Shown here one piece after another: positions 45,101 to 60,100 of a stretch of DNA of 64,000 nt. Origin of the DNA: Chitinophaga nivalis (GTDB lineage: Bacteria; Bacteroidota; Bacteroidia; Chitinophagales; Chitinophagaceae); contig NZ_JAPDNR010000001.1 in NCBI RefSeq assembly GCF_025989125.1, positions 5,754,087-5,818,086 of the forward strand, read 5' to 3'. The first letter of the stretch is position 1, and each line of letters opens with the position of its first letter. The notes beneath the pieces were generated by a model that was not told the DNA's origin, made no database searches, and saw only the letters and a program-made list of their open reading frames with translations. Both the position numbers and the translations under genes were made by a program.

Positions 45101-48100
45101 TGTCATCCATTACCTGCTGATAACTGCTGCCGGATTCACTGGTAGCAATCACACTTCTGAGTACTTCATGCCGGTGTACAATATCACGTAATGCCTGTAC
45201 CAGATAAGGAACGGCAATTCCTGCCTGCAGTTGCAGCATGATCGGAATATTGTAGGCATGGCTACCTCCTTCATAGTTTTCAATAAACCATAAGCGTTCC
45301 TGCGCAAAGGATAACAGCTGCTCCTCCGAACGGGATACCGGTACACTGGTGATATGTATCTGGCTATCTCCTTCCGATAATAACCACGCCGCCAATTTCC
45401 GGATTGTACGGTAAGTGAATAACATGGATACATTCACGTGTGTATTTAATACCTTATTCAGCTGGTTGACCAGGCGGATAGCCAGTATACTGTTACCTCC
45501 CAGCCGGAAGAAGTCATCCGCGACACTGATTGTATCCGCAGACAAGCCCAGTGCAGCCCCAAAGAGTTCACACAACATTCTTTCTGTTGTATTCTGCGGT
45601 GCTTCGTAACGAGCTGTATCTGTAAATTGTGGATCAGGCAGTGCGCGATGGTTCAGCTTACCGTTAATCGTCTGTGGCAACATGGTCAGGTGCACCAATA
45701 CGGCCGGTATCATGTAATCCGGCAGATAAGCTCCCAGGTAGCTTAACAACATTTCCTGCTGCAGCGGTTGATCTGCCACATAATAACCCACCAGGTATTT
45801 TTCGTTGCCGGAAGGATAATCTTTTGCCAGTACTACTGCCTGACGAATGCCTTCATGAGACAACAAGCGGCTCTCTATCTCCCCGGTTTCTATACGATAA
45901 CCGCGAACCTTCACCTGGAAGTCGTTACGGCCCACATATGCGAGATTACCATCCGGCAGGTAACGCACCAGGTCACCCGTCTTATACAACCTCGCATTAC
46001 GGTTTTCTTCTTTTTCTGCAGTTGTCCGGAAAGGGTTGACAATAAATCGTTCTGCCGTCAGCGTAGCCTGGTTCAGATAACCACGGGCCACGCCGGCGCC
46101 ACCGATGTACAGCTCTCCTACTGCGCCTAATGGCACCGGTTGTAAATACCGGTCCAAAATATATATCGTTGCATTCGCAACAGGACGGCCAATATTGGCA
46201 CTACTGCTACCTGGCTGGTACCTATGGAAAGTGGTACATACCGTTGCCTCCGTTGGGCCATACTCATTCAGCAGTTTTCCGGCATACACGACATCCTGCA
46301 GATCCGGTAATTTTTCGCCGCCGGTATATATGAATGATAATGTTGTCTGCTCCTCTAAAAACCCGCGCAATATTACCGGTGGTATAAAGGAAATGTCTAT
46401 ATTATTTTGGTGCACATAGGTACGCAAATCAGCTGGAGCTATTCTCTGGTGTTCATTGTACAGATATAAACTATTTCCGTTGCTTAATCCTGGAAATATC
46501 TCGTATACAAAGGCATCGAAAACATAATTGGAATAAACACCCACACGCGGATGCTGATCCAGTTCATGAATGACGATCATCTCCGTCACCAGGTTGATGA
46601 CACTGTGATGTTCAATCATCACCCCTTTAGGCATACCGGTGGTACCGCTGGTATAGATAACATAGGCCAGATCTGTTGATGTAGCAACAGATGTATTGAC
46701 ATCCGGATAACGGTTCAGTGTTGTATGCCACCAATCAGCCTTATCTATACCTACTATTGCCGCACCCGTATCCAGATCAGCTAATAACGTGGTATGTACT
46801 TCATTGGTTAAGACTACACGCGCCTTCGTGTCTGACAGGATATAAGTCAGCCTGTCTGCCGGATATCCCGGATCCATTGGTACGTAAGCCCCTCCTGATT
46901 TCAACACACCCAGTATCGCCATCAGCATATATTCAGAACGATCCAGGCACAGCGCTATCAGCTCATTCCGCTCAATCGCGTAGCTATCCCGCAGGTAAGC
47001 TGCCAGCTGGTTGGCTTTTGTATTCAATGCGGCGTAAGTCAGCTGTACCCCTTCATACACTACAGCAATACGATCCGGCGTACGGGCAGCCTGCTCTTCA
47101 AACAGCTGATGCCATGTCTTATCTGCAGCGTATGTTTTTGTTGTATCGTTCCAGGTATAAATCAAATCCTGGTGTTGGTCAGCCGACAGATAAGTAAGCC
47201 CGGCGACAGTAATCGCTGCGTTGTCTGCCAGCTGGCCTATGAGCAGCTCCATACCTGACAATAACTGCCCGGCCATGGATTCGCTGATCAACTCACCCGC
47301 ATATTTTAATCCAATGCTCAGTACATTACCCTGCTCTGCCGCCACTACGCCCAGTGGATAATCCAGCTTTTCTATACTACTCCGTAACCGGATCGACACA
47401 CCTTCTCCGCTACCTGTAGGAACAGGATAGTTTTCATAGATAAATAAACTGTTGAACAAACGTTCCCCACCCTGCTGCAGTTTACCTAAACTCACATCAC
47501 TGCGGCTGTTCACTTCATTGATATCGGCCTGTAATGCTTTAATCGCAGCAACGACACTGATATCCTTATGCTCCAGAATAACAGGCAGCGTATTGATGTA
47601 TAAACCTACTGACTGTTCGATGTCGTCTATCGGCAGGTTACGGCCGGAAACAGTCATACCCACTATGGTGGTACTGCTATTGCCATACACACTCAACTGC
47701 TTGTGCCAGCAATATTGCAACACCGCATTCAGTGTAAAGCCATGAGTAGCACATAAGGCTTTCAAGGCCAGGTAATGCGCATGACCGATTACCAGGAACT
47801 GTTCCTTCGGCTGCAGTACATGCCGGTAATCAGACAAACTGATATGTCCCTGTTCCGGCCGCAACAGGCTGCTCAGGTCTTCCCGGTCCGTGAACGCTCC
47901 TACATAAGATTGCCAGTAAGACAGGTTATCTTCCCGATGTGATTGCAGGTATTGCTGAGACAAAACATAACTGCGATCTTCCTGTATCAACACCTGTTCT
48001 CCTTTCAGCAGTTGTCCGTAAACACCGTGTACATAGTTCAGCAGCAACGGGGTGCTCCAACCATCCAGCATCGCATGATGATTACTGAAGATGCAGGTAT

Positions 48101-51100
48101 AACTATTAACACCGCGTTTTACAAGATATATCCGGAACAGGTTACCGGCTGCCAGGTCGAAGACTTCGGACTGATCAGCAGTGGATAGTTCACTCAGGTA
48201 AGCTTCCTGCGCAGCTGCTTCCTGCTCACTGATATCGGTATAACGCCAGTCTAACTGACCTGTTTTATCAATGATCTGCACCAGGGCCTCTTCCCATCCC
48301 AAACGTTGACGTAACACCGGATAACGCTGTTGTGCGTATATCCATGCCTGTTGCAGTAACGATGCATCTATCGCTTCATTATAATCCCATGCTAACTGCA
48401 CCCGATAGGCATTATCTCTATCTCCCTGACTCAAGGCATGGTAGATAAATCCTTCCTGCAGGCTGCCCGCCAGGTATACTCCACTGATCTCTCGTTCTGA
48501 CTGCAAGTCAGCCAGATAATCTGCGGATACAATATGATCGACATCGCTCACCGTTAAGTAATGGCGGGTAGCAGCTGACAAAGTAACAATCATTTCTTCC
48601 AGGGCATGTTGATAACCCGCTGCCAGCCTGGTTAATACCTCCTCCGTTACATAACCACCTATACTGAACTGTAGCTGTCCATCGATCACCAACCCATTGA
48701 TATTGATCAGCTGCGCATCCTTGTTTCCTGCTCCGATTGTAACACCGCTAAACTCATTACTGATACTCCAGCTATTGCCGCTGCCGGACGTTTGATTATC
48801 AAACTGACCCAGGTAGTTAAAGCTGATCAGGGGCAATGATGCCTGATTATACCCAAACAAAACCCCATATCCAATACCGTTGGCCGGTATGCCACGCAGC
48901 ATTTCCTTCGCAGCGATGATGTTGTCACCAGCATCTCTGCCGCTGGTAATAATCTCCACCGGATACATGGTGGTAAACCAACCGGTCGTACGGCTAATAT
49001 CAATATTGGCAGACAGCTCTTCCCGGCCATGCCCTTCCAGCAACACATGATGCCGATCCAGGCCTGTCACCTGTGACAAGGCAACTCCCAGGGCACTTAA
49101 TAAAAGATCATTGATCTGTGTATTATAAACATGGCTGGTATGATGCAGCAACAGGTCTGTATGATAGCGATCCAGGGACAGCGACCTGCCAGTGGCCTGT
49201 GGAACAGACAACGCCCGTAAAGCGGCATTACCTGTTGCGATGCCTGCCATTACCTGTTGCCAGTAGGTGTATTCCGATACCTGATAGGTGGGTAATGTGG
49301 TGTAGGATGCCAGTAAATTAACCCATTGGCGATAACTACTGCCTTTATCGCCCAAGATGGTAGTACCGGAGATAGCTGACAGCGCAACGCTATCTGTAAT
49401 ACCCGATAAATACTGGTAAATCTTTTCCAGATCCTCCGTGATAATGCGCCAGCTGACAGCATCTATCAACAGGTGATGCACGGCGAAAAATATTCGCGCC
49501 TGACCGTCTTCATACCCTTCTACATAACTGATCTGCCATAATTTATCACCATAAATATCAAATCCACTTTGCCATTGCGTCAGCAAGGAGGACAATTCCT
49601 CCTTATTATCCAGGCTATGCACGTCCAGGTAGTGAAGATCAGCTACTGTTACTGCTTCCCCGTAATATTGTATTCCTTCCCGGTTATAGCGCAAACGCAA
49701 CGTATCGTGCCGGTCCAGGAGCTTCATAACCGCATGCTCCAGTAACACTTTATTCAACACCGGTACCTTGATCACAAACGACTGATTCCAATGGTGATAT
49801 TCCGGTAACCACCCTTCCTGCACCTGTGCAAAGAATAAAGCCTGAACAGGCAACAGGCCTACTACCCCTGTCAGTACACCCTGTTCTGTATGCAGTTGTA
49901 CTTCCTGCTGGATAGCCACGGCTACGACGTTGGTATATAATGCTGCAATGGTCCGGTAACGGAAAACATCCTTTATACTAACGTGTATACCTAAACGTTG
50001 CCGTAAGCGGCTTACCAACTGAATACTGATAATACTATCACCACCCAAACGGAAGAAATCATCATGAATACCGATTTTACCACTATGCATCCCCAACACC
50101 TGGCCGAATATTTCACACATCAATGCTTCTGTTGTATTCTCAGGGGCCTGGTAGTTATCTGTATCCGTCAACACAGGATCAGGGAGTGCCTGACGATCCA
50201 GCTTACCATTGATGGTCAGTGGCAATACATCCAGCTGTACCAATGCTGCCGGTAGCATATATTCCGGCAGATAATCACCCAAATAATTCAATATTACTTC
50301 CTCATTCAATACCTCATTTGCTACATAGTATCCCACGAGGTATTTACCCTGACCAGCTGCCGTGTCTTTTGCCAAAACAACTGTTTGGTGAATACCCGGG
50401 AATGATGCCAGGCAGCTTTCTATCTCCCCTGTTTCTATACGATATCCCCTTATCTTCACCTGGAAGTCATTACGGCCGATATATTCAATGTTACCATCCG
50501 GTAAATACCTTACCAAATCTCCTGTTCTATAGAGGCGATCATTATCATGCACCTGTTTTTGTGCTTCCTTCCGGAAAGGATTTGCTATAAAACGTTCGCC
50601 AGTGAGTGCCGGCTGATTTAAATAACCTCTTGCCACGCCGGCGCCACCGATATATAATTCACCGATAGCTCCCAATGGTACCGGGTTACGGTAACGATCC
50701 AGTATATAAACAAGGGTATTCGCCACCGGACGACCAATACTATTTGTATGCATTCCCACATTTACCAGGGAGGTAACGGTCGTTTCTGTAGGACCGTATT
50801 CGTTGATCAATGCATAGCGGTCACTTTTCAAACGTTCTGCCAATGATGCTTTCAAATGCTCCCCTCCGGAGATCAGTCTTTTCAGCGATCGTACCTCATC
50901 AAAAGCATATTGTTCGAGGAAAGAAGGGGTGCTATGAATATGCGTCACCTGCTGTTCATTCAATACGGCATAGAATGTTGCAGCATCTTCCCACGCCATT
51001 TTTTTAACCAGCAACAACTTATAACCATACAGCAACGCCAGTAACAGCTGTTCTACGGATGCATCAAATACATAGCTGGCGAGTTGTAGTATCACTTCTT

Positions 51101-54100
51101 CCCCACCCATGTTATATTTTCCATGCAGATCAGCTATAAAGTTTGTTACATTACGATGCTCCACCATTACCCCTTTCGGCTTACCGGTAGTACCACTGGT
51201 ATAAATAATGTAGGCCAGGTCTGATATCTTACCATTATCAGGTTTATTATAAACAGGATAATGATGTAATGGAAAATCTTCCCGGTCTATGTACGCAATA
51301 TTTATGTTTGTAGTGGCAGCAATCGTTGACAATGTGGTGGCATGTATGCCATTCGTCAACATCACTTTGGTACGCGTATCTGTCAGCAGATAGGTAATAC
51401 GCGACGCGGGATATGCAGGATCTATCGGCACATAAGCCCCTCCAGCCTTTAACACAGCCAGTATGGCGATCAGCATATATTCGGAGCGGTCAAGACATAA
51501 TCCTACCAATTCATCCGGTTGAATGGCATACGTTTCCTCCAGGTACCTTGCCAATTGATTTGCTTTTTCATTCAGCGCAGCATAGGTCAATACCTTATCT
51601 TCATATACAACGGCTATCCGATCCGGCGTAGCAGCCGCCTGTGCTTCAAATAACTGATGTACTGTTTTATCAGCAGGCAATGCACTTCCTGTTTCATTCC
51701 ATGTATGAATGATTTGCTCGTATGCAGCAGTATTGAGGTGAGCAAGTGTACTTACTGTAACATCCGGGTTATCGGTCAGCTGGGTGATGATTAACATCAT
51801 ACCATCCAATAATTGCGTAATGATTTCCTCACTGAATAATTCACCCGCATATTTCAACTCCAGAAAAACGCCCGCTCCTTGTTCTCCGGCCATAATACTC
51901 AAAGGATAATCCAGCTTCTCTACACTTCCATGGAAGTGTATACCCAGATTATCTTCTCCTTCTTCTGCAGCAACAGGTACCGGGTAATTTTCATAAACAA
52001 ACAGGGTATTAAACAGCCGGTCCCCCCCCTGCTGTAATTTCCCGAGGCTGATGTTACTATGGCTGTTTACGTCATTAATACGGGACTGTAAACCTTTGAT
52101 GGCTGCAATGATGCTCACATCTTCATGTTCCAGTATAACAGGTAAGGTATTAATGTATAAACCTACTGATTGTTCAATATTATCTATCGGCAGATTACGG
52201 CCGGAGACCGTCATTCCCACAACAGTCGTATTACTGTTACCGTATAAGCTCAATTGTTTGTGCCAGCTATATTGCAATACCGCATTCAGGGTAAAACCAT
52301 AGGTAGTACACAAGGATTTCAGGACCTCATACTGTGCTCCGGTTATTTGCAGATATTGCTTTTGCTGCTGCAGAATACGCCTGTGATCGGATAAGTTGAT
52401 GTGTTTTTTTTCCGGTCGCAACAAACTGCTTAAGTCTTCGCGGTCTGTTATTTTGTCCACTGTAGATTGCCAGTGCGCGATATTCTCTTCCCGATGCGAT
52501 TGCAGGTAAGCCTGTGTCTGCGCATAACTATTATCTTCCTGTATGCTTATCTGTTTTCCTTTACGCAGCTGTAAATAAATCGTATGCACTTCGTTTAGCA
52601 GCACCGGCATGCTCCATCCATCCAGTATCACGTGATGGTTGCTAAAAATAAAAGTATAACTGGCGGCAGCACGTTTTACAACGTATAACCGTAGCAGATG
52701 GCCTGCTGCGAGATCAAATAATTCAGACCGGTCTGCGGCAAACAGGTATTTCATATAGGCGGCCTGTTCTCCTTCCGGTCTCTCACTGATATCTGAATAA
52801 CGCCAGTCCAGCTGAGCGGTTTTGTCAATCACCTGCACCAGTGCGTCGTCCCATCTGAAACGCAGTCGTAAGGCAGGATGGCGTTGTTGTGCATATTTCC
52901 AGGCCTGCTGTAATAACGACACCTCCAATGGATGGTTATAATCCCATGAAATCTGTACCCGGTAAGCATCATCTACTTCTCCCTGACTCAAGGCATGGTA
53001 GATAAAGCCCTCCTGCAGACTATTCGCCAGGTACACAGCACTGATTTCTTTTTCCTCCTGTATAGCTGCCAGATAATCTGCAGCAATAATGTGACCGGCA
53101 TCGCTCGCTGTTAAATAACTCCGCTCTATCCCGGAGAGAGAAACAACTACCTCTTCCAATATACGCTGATAACCTGTTGCCAAAGTGGTCATGGCATCCG
53201 CACTAAAGTGGCCTTCTATGCTAAATTGCAGCTGGCCATCGATTATCCACCCGCTAATGCTCATCAGGTGATGGCCGCTGTTATTGGCCCCCACTTGTAC
53301 CCCACTGTATTCACTACTGATATACCAGCTATCTCTCCCTGCCTCTTCCTGTTTATCAAACTGACCCAGGTAGTTAAAAACAATACGTGGCAATGAAGAC
53401 AGGTCATAGCCGAATAATGCGCCATAGCCAATCCCATTGGCTGGTATGCCACGCAACATTTCCTTGGCGGCTATAATATGCGCGCCATAATCGGTGCCTG
53501 TTGTCACTATTTCCACCGGATACATGGTGGTAAACCAACCAGTGGTACGGGTAATGTCAATAGCTTCAGACAACAGCTCACGGCCATGTCCTTCCAGCAG
53601 AATATGATGCCGTTCAAGTCCCGTTATCTGTGATAACGCTACCCCTAAAGCACTTAATAAAATATCATTGATCCTGGTATTGTAAACATGGTTTGTATGC
53701 CGCAACAACAAACTGGTCAGTTTCGTATTCAGCGACAAGGTCACCTGGCTTACTTCATGGACAGCCAACGCTTCCAGGGATACATTACTGGTTACAACAC
53801 CAGCCTGTACATCCGACCAGTAACCATACTCTGTTGGCTGATACAATGGTAATGTATTATACCCTGCCACCAATGCTGACCATTGACGATAACTACTTCC
53901 CTTATTACCTAAAACACTGGACACATCAGCATCCCGCCATGCAGCGTTGCCGGTAATACCAGTTAAATAAGTGTATATTTTTTCCAGATCTTCACTGAGA
54001 ATACGCCAGCTGACCGTATCTATCAACAAGTGATGCACGGCAAAAAATATCCGCGCACGGCCATCAGCATACCCCTCCAGGTAACCAATCTGCAACAATT

Positions 54101-57100
54101 TATCGCCGTATATATCAAAATCACTTTGCCATTGCGTCAATAATGCTGTCACCGCGTCTTCTCCTTCCAGCGAGCGGATATCCAGGTAACGAAGGTCCGC
54201 AGTGGCTACTTTCCCGCTATATTGTTGTACACCATTCCGGGTATAGCGTAGTCTTAATCCATCATGATAATTCAACAGCTTAACCACTGCATGTTCCAGC
54301 AGCTCCCGGTTGAGTACCGGTACATTGATGAGGAAAGACTGATTCCAATGATGGTAATCATTCAACACCCCTTCTTTCATCTGCGCAAAGAACCAGGACT
54401 GTATAGGTAATAATCCCACCTCTTCCGACAACACGCCCTGTTCTGTTTTCAACTGTACTTTTTCCTGATCAGCGCCCGCAATCACATGCGTATAGATGGC
54501 GGCAATAGTCCGGTAATGGAAGATGTCATCCAAACTAACGTGAATACCGGTACGCTGTCTTAAACGGCTCACCAGTTGAATACTGATGATACTGTCTCCT
54601 CCCAAATGGAAGAAATCATCATGAATACCAATCTTAGCGCCCTCCATGCCCAGCAACTCACCAAAGATTTCACACATCATCTCTTCTATGGCATTTCCCG
54701 GCGCCTGATAGCTCTCTGTATCTGTAAAGGCAGGATCCGGGAGTGCTCTCCGATCCAGCTTACCATTGAGTGTCAATGGCAATTTGTCCAGATGTATCAG
54801 CACCGCAGGCACCATATATTCCGGCATGGAAGCTCCCAGGTATTCCCGCAGGGCACTTTCATCCAGGGCTTCTTCCGCTACATAATACCCTACCAGGTAT
54901 TTTCCTTCACCAGACAATGCATCCTTCGCTACTACCACTGCTTGTTTGATGTCCGCATATGTAGACAACCGGTATTCTATCTCTCCCAGTTCAATACGAT
55001 AGCCTCGCAGTTTTACCTGGAAGTCGTTACGACCCATATATTCGATGTTCCTATCCGCGACATAACGCACCAGGTCACCGGTTTTATAAAGCCGGGCATT
55101 TACGCCGGCTTGTTCTTCCGCTGCAGTCCGGAATGGATTTACGATAAAACGTTCCTCCGTTAATGCAGGCAGGTTCAAATAACCCTGCGCCACGCCTGCT
55201 CCGCCGATGTACAATTCTCCTACTGCTCCTACCGGTACCGGGTGCAACTGGCTATCCAGTACATATACAGTCGTATTGGCAATGGGGCGGCCAATCGGAA
55301 TAACGCCCGAAGTAATGGTTTCATAATCGTTACACAGGTAGGCGGTCGCGAAAGTGGTACTTTCTGTAGGTCCGTAACCATTCACCAATTTCACCCGGCC
55401 CTGGCGGTCCATCAACCGTTGCACGTGTGCATAAGACAACTGCTCTCCGCCTGCCACTATATATTTCAGTTGATCCAGGCAGGATAATTCTTCATCCACC
55501 AGTGTGTGAAATAAAGAGGTCGTGATAAAACAGATGGTGATACGATTATCCGTTATGACCCTTTCCAGCACATTCAAATCAAGGAATACATCTTTACGGG
55601 CTATTATCAGTGTAGCGCCATTCAGCAGAGCGCCGAAAATATCAAATACGGAGCCATCAAAAGCATAGTTAGCAATACCTAATACTTTATCGTCCGGCTC
55701 AAAAGAAACATAATCCACATTTTTCACCAGGCGGCTCACGCTATGCTGCGGCACCATTACACCTTTAGGCATACCCGTTGTTCCGCTCGTATACATGACA
55801 TAAGCCAGGCTGTTGCCATTACCGGCAGCTGCGGGATCAGTAACCGCATAGGTAGCTATTGTTGCTTCAAATACGGTACTATCAATACAGGTAACGTGCG
55901 TTGTGGTGTAGGCCGTAATCCAGTTCAGCTTATCTTCATACACTTCATTGGTTAATACCACCTTGGTATTTGTATCAGCGAGAATATAACCAATCCGATC
56001 GTCCGGATAAGCTACATCCACCGGTACATAGGCTCCTCCTGCTTTCAACACCCCCAGTATCGCAATCAGCATATATGCTGATCTATCCAGATACAATGCT
56101 ACCAGTTCATCCGGCTGAATGGCATAGGTTGTCCGCAGATAGGCTGCCAGTTGGTTGGCACGGGTATTCAGTTCACCATAAGTCAGCTGTACATCTTCAT
56201 ATATTACAGCAATTTTATCAGGCGTGGCTGCGGCGTAAGCTTCGAATATCCGGTGGAGCGTACTATCTGCCGGATAGGCTTTCGTAGTATCATTCCAGTT
56301 ATAGACAATTTCACGGTGCTGTTCTTCAGACAGGTAAGATAATGCAGTAGTTGCTACGGCTGTATTATCCGTCAGTTGTTTGATGATCTGTGCGATCCCG
56401 GATAAAAGCTGTGCAGCCATTTTTTCACTGATCAGCTCACCGGCATACTTTAGTCCTACTTTAATACCAGCTCCCTGTTCAGCTGCCATCAGTCCCAGCG
56501 GATAATCCAGTTTGTCTTTATTGCTAAGGAACTGTAACGATAGTCCTGCTTCTTCATCTGAAGTTTCTGCAGGAATAGGATAGTTCTCATATACAAAAAG
56601 GCTGTTAAATAAACGGTCGCTACCCAGTTGTAGCCTACCCAGATTTACATCACTCCGGCTGTTTGCTTCATTAATAGCAGCCTGTAACACTTTAATAGCG
56701 GCGATCACGCTGGTATTTTCATGATGCAGGATAACAGGCAGGGTATTGATATAGAAGCCTACAGACTGTTCTATATCATCTATTGCCAGGTTACGTCCCG
56801 ATACCGTCATCCCAACAACAGTAGTCGTACTGTTGCCATATAAGCTCAATTGTTTATGCCAGCAGTATTGCAACATTGCACTCAGTGTAAAACCATGAAC
56901 TGTGCAAAGTGATTTAAGGGTTTCATATTGCTCTCCATTGATGGATATAAATTGCTCCCGGGGTTGTTGGATATACCGGTAAGCAGCAAGACTCACATGC
57001 CGTTGTTCCGGTTGCAGCAGGCTGCTTAAATCCTCCGGCTCTGCTAACTGGCCTACATAAGATTGCCAGTATGCCATATTATCTTCCCGGTGAGATTGCA

Positions 57101-60100
57101 GATATTGCTGTGTCAGCGTATAGCTTTTATCTTCCGTTATTACAACGGGTTGTCCTTTACGTAACTGTAAGTACACAGTATGTACGGCATTCAGTAACAA
57201 CGGCATACTCCAACCATCCAGAATAGCATGATGGTTACTAAAAATACAGGTATAGCTATCCACCCCACGTTTTACCAGGTATAACCGCATCAGATTACCT
57301 GCAGCCAAATCAAATGCCTCCGTTCTGTCTGTCGCCGACAAGCGTTCCAGATAAACTTCCTGCAGGGATACGCCCTGATCGCTCACATCTGTATATCGCC
57401 AATCCAAATAACCTGTCTTATCAACAATCTGTATCAATGCTTCTTCCCATCCAAAACGTAATCTTAATGCAGGATAACGTTGTTGCACGTATACCCATGC
57501 CTGTTGCAGCAACGATACATCCAATACCTGATTATAGTTCCACGACAACTGCATCCGGTAAGCATCATCCAGCTCTCCCTGGCTCACGGCATGGTAAATA
57601 AATCCTTCCTGCAGACTGTTGGCGAGGTAAACGCCCGTAATTTCCTTTGTTACCTGTAGCCTGGACAGGTAGTTTTCAGATATAATATGGTCTATATCAC
57701 TTATGGTTAAATAGCTACGGGTAGCACCAGACAGGAAACCAATGACGTCTTCCAGCGCACGCTGATAATTTGCCGCCAGTGCAGTCAGTGCAACATCCGT
57801 GAGATAACCATTGATAGTAAACCGTAATTGCCCATCTATTACCCCTCCATTGATGTTGATCAGATGGTGATCTTTATTTTCCAAACCAATTGATCCGCCG
57901 GCAGCATCGCTGCTGATATACCAATTATCGCGGCCCGCTACCTCCTGTTTATCAAACTGACCCAGGTAATTAAAGCTGATACGTGGCAGGAAGGAAAGCT
58001 TGTATCCATATAAGGCCCCATAGCCGATACCGTTAGCAGGTATACCCCGTAACATCTCCTTCGCGTTTTTGATATTCGCTTCATAGTCCTCTCTTCTCGT
58101 AACAATTTCTACAGGATACATACTGGTGAACCAACCAATGGTACGGGTAATATCAATCGCAGCAGATAATTCTTCCCGGCCGTGTCCTTCCAGCAATACA
58201 TGATGCCGGTCGAGGCCTGTTAATTGCGACAGGGCTATACCCAGGGCACTCAATAAAATATCGTTAATCTGTGTATTATAAACATGGCTGACCTTACGTA
58301 GTAACAAACTGGTATCTTCCCGGTTCAACCATAACGACACGCTACCTGATTGCACAGCAGATAAGGCTACCAGTGCAGCATTACTGGCCGGTATGCCTCC
58401 CTGTATCTTTGACCAATACGTATATTCTGTTGCCTGACAAACTGGTAATGTATGATATGCAGATACCAACGAAGACCACTGCCGATAGCTGCTTTTTTTA
58501 TCCCCTAAAACAGCAGTAGCAGCGATAGTTCCCAGGGCCGTCTTATCAACTACACCAGCCAGGTAATGGTAGATCTTCTCCAGGTCTTCCGTGAGAATAC
58601 GCCAGCTGACAGTATCTATCAGCAGGTGATGTACGGCTATATAAATACGGGCACTGCCATCTGCATAACCTTCCAGGTAACCAAACTGCAACAGTTTACC
58701 CCCGTAAATATCAAAGTCTTGCTGCCACTGCGTCAGTAAGGCCGGTAATGCCGCTTCCTGTTCAAGTGTGCGGATATCCAGGCAGCGAAGATCAACCGCC
58801 GCGATGGCATCTCCATAATACTGCCCCCCTGCATCTGTATAGCGTAACCGCAAGGCATCATGATAGTTGATCAATTTCACCAATGCCTGTTCCAGCAATG
58901 TTTTATCCAGGGCAGGCACCTGGATCAGGAAAGCATGATTCCAATGATGAGGATTAGCCAGCACCCCTTCTGACACCTGGTCAAAAAACCATGACTGTAC
59001 CGGTAATAAGCCTACCTCTCCTGATAATATGCCCTGTTCCGTTTCAATCTGTACCTGTTGTGCAGCAGATACCGCCATCACATTGGTGTAGAGTGCCGCA
59101 ATGGTCCGATAACGGAAAATATCCTTCACACTTACGTGAATGCCTGTACGTTGTCTTAACCGGCTTACCAGCTGAATACTAATAATACTATCTCCTCCCA
59201 ACCGGAAGAAGTCATCATGAATACCAATCTTGCCGCCGTCTATACCCAGGATCTGACCAAACACCTCACACATCATTAACTCTGTAGCGTTCTCCGGTGC
59301 CTGATAGTTATCATCATCTGTGAATTGCGGATCAGGCAGCGCACTACGATCCAGCTTACCATTGATCGTAAGCGGCAACATCGTTATATGCACCAATACA
59401 GCCGGCACCATATAGTCCGGCAGATAAGCCCCCAGGTAGCTTAACAGCGTCTCCTGTGGGAAAGGTTCATCGGCCACATAATACCCTACCAGGTATTTAC
59501 TTTGCCCGGCAGCCGATTCTTTCGCCAGTACAACTGTTTGCCGAATGCCTTCATAAGATAACAACCGGCTTTCTATCTCTCCGGTTTCTATACGATAACC
59601 CCGAATCTTCAACTGGAAGTCGTTACGACCCAGGTATTCTATATTACCATCCGCCACATAGCGCACCAGGTCACCCGTCTTATATAATCGGGCATTCCGG
59701 TTATTTGCTTTCTCGGCAGCTGTCTGGAAAGGATTGGCAACAAATCGTTGTGCCGTCAGCGTAGCCTGGTTCAGGTAACCACGTGCTACACCCGCACCAC
59801 CCAGATACAATTCTCCTACTGCACCTACCGGTACCGGTTTCCCGTAATGATCCAGCACATATGCAGTAGTATTGGCTATCGGACGACCAATCAGGTGCGT
59901 ATCTCCATCTTGGATCTGCTTACCGGTGGCGTAAATACTCGCCTCCGTTGGTCCATAATAGTTATACAACCGCGTATAAGAAGACCAGTATTGGCCCGTT
60001 TCCTGATCACAGGGCTCTCCTGCGTAGATAATCGCCTGTAATGCCGGATAAGCTATCCGTGGCAATACCGCCAGCATAACAGGCGGCAGGTATACATAGG

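Larger units (their letters stand above)
44895..57000 (-). repeat. Three-module super-repeat, earlier unit (A of M3 to C of M6)
   Basis: This is the partner of the unit at 32,562-44,921. The order of specificities is the same in both: Val/Ile-like (D), basic (D), D-A-x-F pocket (L). The upper limit is approximate, near the C-A junction of M3; the C domains upstream (post-E type in M3, L-donor type in M6) are not equivalent. Confidence 0.83.
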
